Shown: positions 51,471 to 56,883 of the stretch, piece after piece
Layout: each line of letters begins with the position of its first letter
Position numbering within the stretch: position 1 is the stretch's first letter
Assembly (NCBI GenBank): GCA_013288015.1
Contig: JABDCR010000012.1
Span: forward strand, 1 to 56,883
DNA: 56,883 nt
Reading direction: 5' to 3'
Source: Bacteroidota bacterium
GTDB taxonomy: Bacteria; Bacteroidota; Bacteroidia; B-17B0; Aurantibacillaceae
Notes under the pieces: model-generated
Told to the model about the DNA's origin: nothing
Database searches by the model: none
The model's input: only the letters and a program-made list of their open reading frames with translations
Made by a program: the position numbers and the translations under genes

Positions 51471-51478
51471 GGCCTATA

Positions 51479-52258
51479 CTATGAGTTTAGTTTACATACA
51501 TAGCAAGCATTCCAACTGGTTTCAGCCAATGGTTGTTTGGTCATCCACTCTTCAGCATGTAACATTTTTAATCCGCATTCTTCTAACAACACATTTAATT
51601 TATCGGTAAACAAATAATGCATCGTATGCTTTTCATGCAAAATGGTTTCTTCCTTAGTTTGTTTATTCTGAATTTTAATTTTAAAGTTAACATCCACTAA
51701 ATCTTTTTCCAGAAACATTTCTGGTGTAGATTCTCTTTTTACAGAGATAAATTCATTTTCAAAATTTTTAATTCTCGATACAGGCTTATCGTGTAACACC
51801 CCAGGCCCATACCAGCAATCAAAAATAAACAAACCGTCTTTTTTCAAATGATGTTTAGCCGTTTGCATGGCCTTCATCAAATCAGCATCAGTTTGCATAT
51901 AGCTCATCACATGAAAAAGAGAAATGACTACATCAACTTTTTTATCACATTTATAGTAACGTATATCTCCTTCAAAAAAAAATAATTTATCGGCAACTGG
52001 TTTATCTAGCTCATTTTTTCTTTCTTCCGCTTTGTTAAGCATTGTATTACTTTGGTCTACACCAATTACCTTGTAACCAATTTGAGCAAACAAACAGGCG
52101 TGTATCCCTGTCCCGCTTCCTAATTCTAAAATAGAAGCTGCATTTTTAGAAAACGATTTTATAAGTGTATCTATGTAATTAGTCTCAGCATCATAATCCT
52201 TATCCTTATAAAGCAAATCATAATACTGGCTATAAGCATCAAACACTTTTGTTTCCAT
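51479..52258 (-). CDS. Class I SAM-dependent methyltransferase
   Basis: A 259-residue methyltransferase. Motif I ILELGSGTGIH at 43-53, acidic VIGVDQSNTM, and motif IV VDVVISLFHVMSY. The C-terminal beta region (MHYLFTDKLNVLLEECGLKM) is typical of NDP-sugar and small-molecule methyltransferases. It sits 8 bp after the MBOAT start region and next to the aminotransferase, so an amino-sugar N-methyltransferase is one possibility. Confidence 0.87.
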   Translation of the reverse strand: METKVFDAYSQYYDLLYKDKDYDAETNYIDTLIKSFSKNAASILELGSGTGIHACLFAQIGYKVIGVDQSNTMLNKAEERKNELDKPVADKLFFFEGDIRYYKCDKKVDVVISLFHVMSYMQTDADLMKAMQTAKHHLKKDGLFIFDCWYGPGVLHDKPVSRIKNFENEFISVKRESTPEMFLEKDLVDVNFKIKIQNKQTKEETILHEKHTMHYLFTDKLNVLLEECGLKMLHAEEWMTKQPLAETSWNACYVCKLNS

Positions 52259-53362
52259 TTAGTTTAAAACGCTTTTTAAGATTTTAGCAACTTCTTGTAT
52301 CTGTACTTCTGTTAGGGCTAAACCGCTTGGTAAATAAAAACCATTTTTATACATCTTCTCCGCATTAGGATAGCTTTCTCCAACAAATAAGCCCATCTTT
52401 TTAAACACAGGTTGCAGATGCATAGGGTAAAAAAACGGGCGAGTCCCAATTTCTTTCTCCGCCAATTTTTTCATCAGCATCTCCGCAGTCACATTTTTAT
52501 CTTCAGAAATAACACCAAACACCCAATACATATTTTCGGCATAAGTTGTTTTTTCTACCGGAATAGAAATTTTTTTTTCATCTTTTAAAAGAGAAGTATA
52601 AAGCCTACCCATTTTCCTTTTAATGCCAATAAATTCATCCCAACGCTCTAGTTGAGCCACACCAAGTGCTGCTTGCAGATTAGTCATTCGCATATTCCAT
52701 CCTAATTCTTCATGCACAAATCGCTTACTCGAAAAACAAAGATTGCGTAATGATTTACACCTCTCTGCCAGTTTCTCATCATTAGTCAGCACCATCCCTC
52801 CTTCACCTGTTGTAATCAATTTATTCGGATAAAAACTAAACACACTAATGTCACCAAAACTTCCACATGCTTTGCCTTTATATGTTTGCCCATGAGCTTC
52901 TGCCGCATCTTCAATAATTTTTAAATTATGCCTTTTAGCAATATCAATTATAGCATCCATGTCAACAGGCAAGCCATAAATATGTACCACCATAATCGCT
53001 TTTGTTTTCGGTGTTATCTTAGCCTCAATCTGACTTACATCCATATTCCATGTCTGTAAATCACTATCCACCAAAACAGGTTTAGCTCCCATTTTTACAA
53101 TAGCCGATGCACACGAAATAATAGTAAAAGTCGGCATAATAACTTCATCACCTTTAGTAATCCCTAAGGCCTCTACCGCAATTTCTAAAGCAGCCGTACC
53201 ATTGCAAACAGAAACTCCATATGCTCTATTATTTTTTGTAGCAAATTGATCTTCCAGTTTTTTTACAAAAGGGCCTTCAGAGCTTATCCAACCTGTATCA
53301 ATGCACTCGTTTAAATATTTTTTTTCATTGCCATTTAATAATGGCTCATTAACAGGGATCAT
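52259..53362 (-). CDS. DegT/DnrJ/EryC1/StrS family sugar aminotransferase
   Basis: A 367-residue PLP enzyme that transaminates keto sugar nucleotides. The PLP lysine is Lys181 in FYPNKLITTGEGG, the PLP-binding acidic block is IEDAAEAHG (150-158), and the N-terminal MIPVNEPLLNGNEKKY with GWISSEGPFVKKLED resembles perosamine synthase (RfbE/Per). It could make perosamine, or a 3- or 4-amino sugar from the WbpM-type dehydratase product. The exact substrate is inferred only. Confidence 0.92.
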   Translation of the reverse strand: MIPVNEPLLNGNEKKYLNECIDTGWISSEGPFVKKLEDQFATKNNRAYGVSVCNGTAALEIAVEALGITKGDEVIMPTFTIISCASAIVKMGAKPVLVDSDLQTWNMDVSQIEAKITPKTKAIMVVHIYGLPVDMDAIIDIAKRHNLKIIEDAAEAHGQTYKGKACGSFGDISVFSFYPNKLITTGEGGMVLTNDEKLAERCKSLRNLCFSSKRFVHEELGWNMRMTNLQAALGVAQLERWDEFIGIKRKMGRLYTSLLKDEKKISIPVEKTTYAENMYWVFGVISEDKNVTAEMLMKKLAEKEIGTRPFFYPMHLQPVFKKMGLFVGESYPNAEKMYKNGFYLPSGLALTEVQIQEVAKILKSVLN

Positions 53363-53367
53363 GTATC

Positions 53368-53784
53368 TTAATTTTGTTTTGCAATAAATCTGGTCTTATC
53401 GGCATCACCTTTGTATGGCCCCTGTTTTATTTCTACCATCTCTATATCCTCCAACACTTCAAATCCATGTCCACCAGACGCTAATAAAACAATATCCCCA
53501 CCCTCTAACACCTTACTCTTCAAATAAATTTGTTTATCATCATAAAAATCAACTTTTAATTTCCCTTTTTTTATAACCAGCACTTCTTGAGTATAAACTA
53601 CATTTCGTTCAACAGGGTTATGGTAATGTGGTTCAATAATTTTTCCGGCAGGATGATTCATATAGGCTAATTGCTGCGAAAACTCATCAGGTGTAAAAAA
53701 ATGAATGCCTTTTTCATTGAATTTATGGCTAATTACTATAGCCAAAATTTGCTCCTCATTTTTTATATACTCTATATGTTGCAT
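53368..53784 (-). CDS. Cupin-domain protein
   Basis: A 138-residue small cupin. The first cupin motif is approximated by IIEPHYHNPVERNVVYTQEVLVI and the second by GHGFEVLEDIEMVEI, giving metal-ligand candidates His, His, Glu and His. Similar small proteins lie in sugar-biosynthesis operons next to DegT aminotransferases and may act as sugar-nucleotide isomerases or regulators (FdtA and relatives share the fold). No certain assignment. It is 5 bp from the aminotransferase gene. Confidence 0.72.
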   Translation of the reverse strand: MQHIEYIKNEEQILAIVISHKFNEKGIHFFTPDEFSQQLAYMNHPAGKIIEPHYHNPVERNVVYTQEVLVIKKGKLKVDFYDDKQIYLKSKVLEGGDIVLLASGGHGFEVLEDIEMVEIKQGPYKGDADKTRFIAKQN

Positions 53785-53791
53785 AAAAGAA

Positions 53792-55171
53792 TTATTTATT
53801 CCAGATACCTGTGGCTTTATTACGAATGATTTTTAAATATTGAATGGGCATTAAAACAATATCCGGTAAAAGCGAAATGCACGAAGCTGCAATTATGGCC
53901 GATACGCCCCAATCGGTATATTTTGCAAGCACTATACATAAGGGTATGTTAATTATAGCTGTAAATATAGAAATATAAAACCCTACCCTAAACTTTCCTA
54001 CACCATTAATAAAGTTACCAAAAATTTGATTCCACGATGCTAACAAAGTATATAAAGCCATCCACGTAGTAAGTCTGGTCGAAATCTTAATTTCCTTACC
54101 CACCCAAAGCTCATAGGCAAAGCCTGAGAAAAAAATCATGGGCACAACAGCAAGCACCATTAAAAACCAAATTCGCACCATTTTGCCTGTAATTCGTTTT
54201 ATCCAATCGATATCTTTTTTAGCAAACGATTCGGTATAAGCGCTCCATAAGGGAGCTGATATAATAGTAAATACAAGAGTTATAGGTGTAAAGTATTTTA
54301 AAGCAATATTATAAGGTGTTACTTCTTCTGCACCAAACATCCTGGTAATAATTATATTATCAGTAGCTACCACAATTAATGCAGTCGACTGAAAAAGAAA
54401 AAACATAACACCTACTGTCATTAATTTTTTTCCATAACTAAAATCAACAAACTTAAAAGAGGGAGAGTAGTCTTTATAATAAGTTCTATAAAACCATGCA
54501 CTGGCAACAAATGGTACTACAACATTTATTGCCCCTATTGTTATTGCCATATATATTAATGAACCATGCGTAGTTTTTGATAGAACAAAAATTACAAGTA
54601 AAGATAAAATGCTACAAGCAGTATTTAATGCCCCTGATATGGCTGTTTTCTGGTCGGCCAGCAACACAGCACTAATTAATTTAACCACTAGTTGCAAACA
54701 AAATGTACTAAAAATAATAGCTGTAACTTTAGTCAACTCTTTAGTTTTTTCAGAGCTTACATTTAGTATCTCTGCCCAATTTAAATAATGGTTGCAAATT
54801 AAAAACAAAGCACAGGCAGCGCCCATAATCATGCCAAGCATGGCATAAGCAGTACTTAAATAGGTACGTGCGGTATTTTTATCTCCATTAGCAACTGATT
54901 CCGCAAACTTGTTTCTTAACCCATTTCCCAATCCAATATCCAGTAAACCAAACCAACTAATAATGCTATATAAAGTAAGCCAAATACCATAATTAACCGG
55001 TGTTAAGTAATTAATAGTAAGCGGCACTAAAACAAAGCTAGTTAAAACACTTATACCCTTTATTAAAACAGATGCAAGTATGTTTTTTTTGGCCTTAACA
55101 CTTCTGCTATGACCTACGGTAAAATAAGTTTTTAAATTAAATTCTTTTATTTTATGAATCAACTCCATCAC
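53792..55171 (-). CDS. Polysaccharide flippase (Wzx-like), stand-alone
   Basis: A 459-residue flippase of the MVF/polysaccharide-transporter superfamily with 12-14 helices. It has the blocks NYLTPVNYGIWLTLYSI, LLDIGLGNGLRNKFAES and GAEEVTPYNIALKYF, and a KATGIWNK end. It is a clear paralogue of the C-terminal half of the fusion at 46662-49112. Both can carry lipid-linked repeat units, so they may serve two units or two steps. The first ~15 residues (MMELIHKIKEFN) precede the part shared with the fusion. Confidence 0.93.
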   Translation of the reverse strand: MMELIHKIKEFNLKTYFTVGHSRSVKAKKNILASVLIKGISVLTSFVLVPLTINYLTPVNYGIWLTLYSIISWFGLLDIGLGNGLRNKFAESVANGDKNTARTYLSTAYAMLGMIMGAACALFLICNHYLNWAEILNVSSEKTKELTKVTAIIFSTFCLQLVVKLISAVLLADQKTAISGALNTACSILSLLVIFVLSKTTHGSLIYMAITIGAINVVVPFVASAWFYRTYYKDYSPSFKFVDFSYGKKLMTVGVMFFLFQSTALIVVATDNIIITRMFGAEEVTPYNIALKYFTPITLVFTIISAPLWSAYTESFAKKDIDWIKRITGKMVRIWFLMVLAVVPMIFFSGFAYELWVGKEIKISTRLTTWMALYTLLASWNQIFGNFINGVGKFRVGFYISIFTAIINIPLCIVLAKYTDWGVSAIIAASCISLLPDIVLMPIQYLKIIRNKATGIWNK

Positions 55172-55195
55172 GCTTTCACACTTTATAAAATAAAA

Positions 55196-56883
55196 TTAAG
55201 CAGAAGTTTTTTTACTAAATATACGTTGCAATTTGTTTTTCTTTTTGTTTTCGTTCTCATCCCCATAGCCATATCCTCCGTATCCATAACCGTAACCATA
55301 TCCGTAGCCATAACCTGATGAAGAATCTTTTACCGCATTAAAAACAATACCAAGGTTTTTAATTTTTCCTTCCTCATACAATTTATTTATAAATTGTATG
55401 TGTTGTTTCCTTGTAACATTTTGCCTTACTACATAAATATTTACGTCCGAGTATTTTGATAACACAATACCATCTGTTACCAATCCTACTGGTGGGGTAT
55501 CTACAATAACATAATCATATTCTTTACTTAAATAACTAAATAATTCATCCATTTTTTCTTTAAATAAAAGTTCAGATGGATTAGGAGGTATTGGGCCTGA
55601 AAAAATAATATTCAAATAAGGAACTGCATCAATATGCTGAATTACTTCTTCTATAGTTGATGTACCGGCCAGGTAGTTACTCATCCCTTTATCGTGTTTC
55701 GATTTTACACCATCAATTATTTTTGGTTTACGCATATCTAAACAAACCAATACCGTCTTTTTTTCTGATAAAGCAAAAATGCCTGATAAATTATAAGCGC
55801 AAAATGTTTTTCCTTCTCCGCTTATTGAAGATGTAACTAAAATAACGTTTTGCTTTTTATTGCTTTTGTTTTCACTAAAAAAATAATTAATGTTGGTACG
55901 AATCGTGCGTAAGGCTTCTAAAAATACAGCTTTAGGTTTTTGTTCCGAAAATAAATTAAAATTATTTTCATTAAACCCAATAATGCCCATTAAGGGAATT
56001 TTTGTGTTACTCTCTAATACATCTTTATCTACAATTTTATCATTTAACATATTTCTAATAGAAATAATAAGTGCAGGAAAAAGTAATCCCAATACAACGG
56101 CTATAGCATTTGTTTTACTTTTTACAGGTTTAATTGGGTCGTATGATGGTTCTGCCTTATCTATTACCCTGTTATCCGAAACTGTTGATGCTAAAAGAAT
56201 AGCTGTTTCTGATCGCTTTTGTAATAAATAAACGTACAAACCTTCTTTAATAGTAAACTGTCGTTTAATGCTTATCAACTCAATTTCGGTTTTTGGCATA
56301 CTTTTTATTTTGCCTTCAATTTTTCCTAATTGCAGATTAGCCTCTTTTTGAAGAATGAGATAATTCTGCCTGATACTGTTAAGTGATTCAAGAATTGCAT
56401 TTTTTGCTTTCTTTATTTGTAAATCAAGCCCTTCAACAATTGGGTTATTAGGTTTAGAATCGTAATTACGTCTGTCTCTTTCATTTTCAAGTTCGCTTAA
56501 TCCTGCAATTAATTTAATAAGTAACGGGTCTGCAATGCCAAGACTACTGGGTGTTATATCATTTATCTTTTTATTCTCTTTTATATATTTTTCTAAATAA
56601 TCTATAAAACTAAGCTGAACATTATTTTCCGATATTTTCTCATCAAACCCTTTTACTTGTTCTAAAAATAGTTTCGACTCTGCATCAACATCTACAATGC
56701 CTTTATTACTTTTAAATTCAAGCATATCGTCTTCTATCTGCTTTAACTCTTCTGCTATTTGTTCAATCTGAGTGTCGATAAATTTAATCGAATTACTTGC
56801 CAAAAGGTTTTTTTGCTCAATACTATTCAGTATATATACTTCGGTTAGTTTGTTTAAAAAATCAGCGCATTGTTCAGGTACAA
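55196..56883 (-). CDS. Tyrosine-protein kinase, Wzc/BY-kinase type (partial, 5' end off the window)
   Basis: The frame is open to the right edge, so the gene starts outside the window; an internal TTG at 56803 is not a true start. Visible parts: coiled-coil periplasmic region (Glu/Lys-rich), then a transmembrane helix (NAIAVVLGLLFPALIIS) and a cytoplasmic kinase domain. The kinase has Walker A SISGEGKT, Walker A' VLVCLDMRKPK and Walker B VIVDTPPVGLVTD. The tail is a Tyr-Gly cluster (55263-55317) whose tyrosines are likely autophosphorylated. Wzc-type proteins control chain length and export of capsule and exopolysaccharide. Confidence 0.92.
   Translation of the reverse strand, partial: VPEQCADFLNKLTEVYILNSIEQKNLLASNSIKFIDTQIEQIAEELKQIEDDMLEFKSNKGIVDVDAESKLFLEQVKGFDEKISENNVQLSFIDYLEKYIKENKKINDITPSSLGIADPLLIKLIAGLSELENERDRRNYDSKPNNPIVEGLDLQIKKAKNAILESLNSIRQNYLILQKEANLQLGKIEGKIKSMPKTEIELISIKRQFTIKEGLYVYLLQKRSETAILLASTVSDNRVIDKAEPSYDPIKPVKSKTNAIAVVLGLLFPALIISIRNMLNDKIVDKDVLESNTKIPLMGIIGFNENNFNLFSEQKPKAVFLEALRTIRTNINYFFSENKSNKKQNVILVTSSISGEGKTFCAYNLSGIFALSEKKTVLVCLDMRKPKIIDGVKSKHDKGMSNYLAGTSTIEEVIQHIDAVPYLNIIFSGPIPPNPSELLFKEKMDELFSYLSKEYDYVIVDTPPVGLVTDGIVLSKYSDVNIYVVRQNVTRKQHIQFINKLYEEGKIKNLGIVFNAVKDSSSGYGYGYGYGYGYGGYGYGDENENKKKNKLQRIFSKKTSA

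Noticed and set aside
56803..56883. Start of the Wzc gene at 56803
   Set aside because: The codon there is TTG and the frame stays open to the window edge, so the gene is truncated by the window.

Overview
The window is AT-rich chromosomal DNA from a member of the Bacteroidota. The grounds are several type IX secretion (T9SS) C-terminal sorting domains, a TonB-dependent B12 receptor operon of the BtuB/BtuG/BtuH kind, Bacteroidota-type promoters (TTG, 20-21 nt, TAnnTTTG) with no consistent Shine-Dalgarno sequences, small SxxC lipoproteins and a halogenase/ketosynthase cluster of the flexirubin (aryl polyene) style. Order and genus cannot be fixed from this sequence alone.

Layout. 1-730: two tandem ~90-bp repeats with covarying hairpins, then three unannotated minus-strand micro-ORFs of 32-36 codons, each encoding a single-span membrane peptide. 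837-2117: ribE and a DedA membrane protein. 2206-9600: a compact plus-strand operon (flavin-dependent halogenase-like protein, KAS III-like enzyme, ABC ATPase and permease, acyl carrier protein, KAS II and a ketosynthase-like partner). It resembles a reduced flexirubin/dialkylresorcinol cluster, with the ketoreductase, dehydratase and priming enzymes absent. 9636-11376: two paralogous Cys-containing mini-lipoproteins, each with its own promoter and an identical 33-nt leader block, followed by a MauE/DoxX-thioredoxin redox membrane protein. 11366-20525: mostly housekeeping and envelope genes (CcmF/CcsA-type haem lyase, WbpM/PglF-type sugar-nucleotide dehydratase, WaaA, PurA) with small hypotheticals.

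20528-25740: a minus-strand cobalamin operon under a B12 riboswitch: BtuB-like receptor, DUF4465 (BtuH-like) T9SS protein, a second T9SS surface protein and a DUF5074/YncE (BtuG-like) lipoprotein propeller. Its promoter overlaps completely, in the opposite direction, with that of a small SET-domain gene. Next comes an intact tRNA-Ser(GGA); 2.5 kb further on lies a 52-bp copy of its 3' end. The two copies flank a single NHL-repeat T9SS protein gene, which looks like a relic integration islet. 28947-32130: a lipoprotein and an AsmA-family protein.

32213-56883: one long minus-strand surface-polysaccharide locus, read right to left. It holds a Wzc-type tyrosine kinase (cut by the window edge), a Wzx flippase, a cupin, a DegT aminotransferase, a methyltransferase, an MBOAT plus SGNH-like O-acetylation pair, a large glycosyltransferase-flippase fusion, an unknown protein, five separate glycosyltransferases, a hexapeptide acyltransferase, two more methyltransferases, a Gfo/Idh oxidoreductase, a Wzy-like polymerase and two asparagine synthase-type amidotransferases. 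Together these point to a Wzx/Wzy-assembled O-antigen, capsule or exopolysaccharide with amino sugars, O-acetyl groups, probably methyl groups and possibly uronamides. The initiating transferase and the export porin are not in view.

The most unusual items are the GT-Wzx fusion with its free Wzx paralogue 4.7 kb away, the duplicated lipopeptides whose leader is better conserved than their synonymous sites, the micro-protein cluster beside covarying repeats, the tRNA-bounded islet and the reduced halogenase/ketosynthase cluster.
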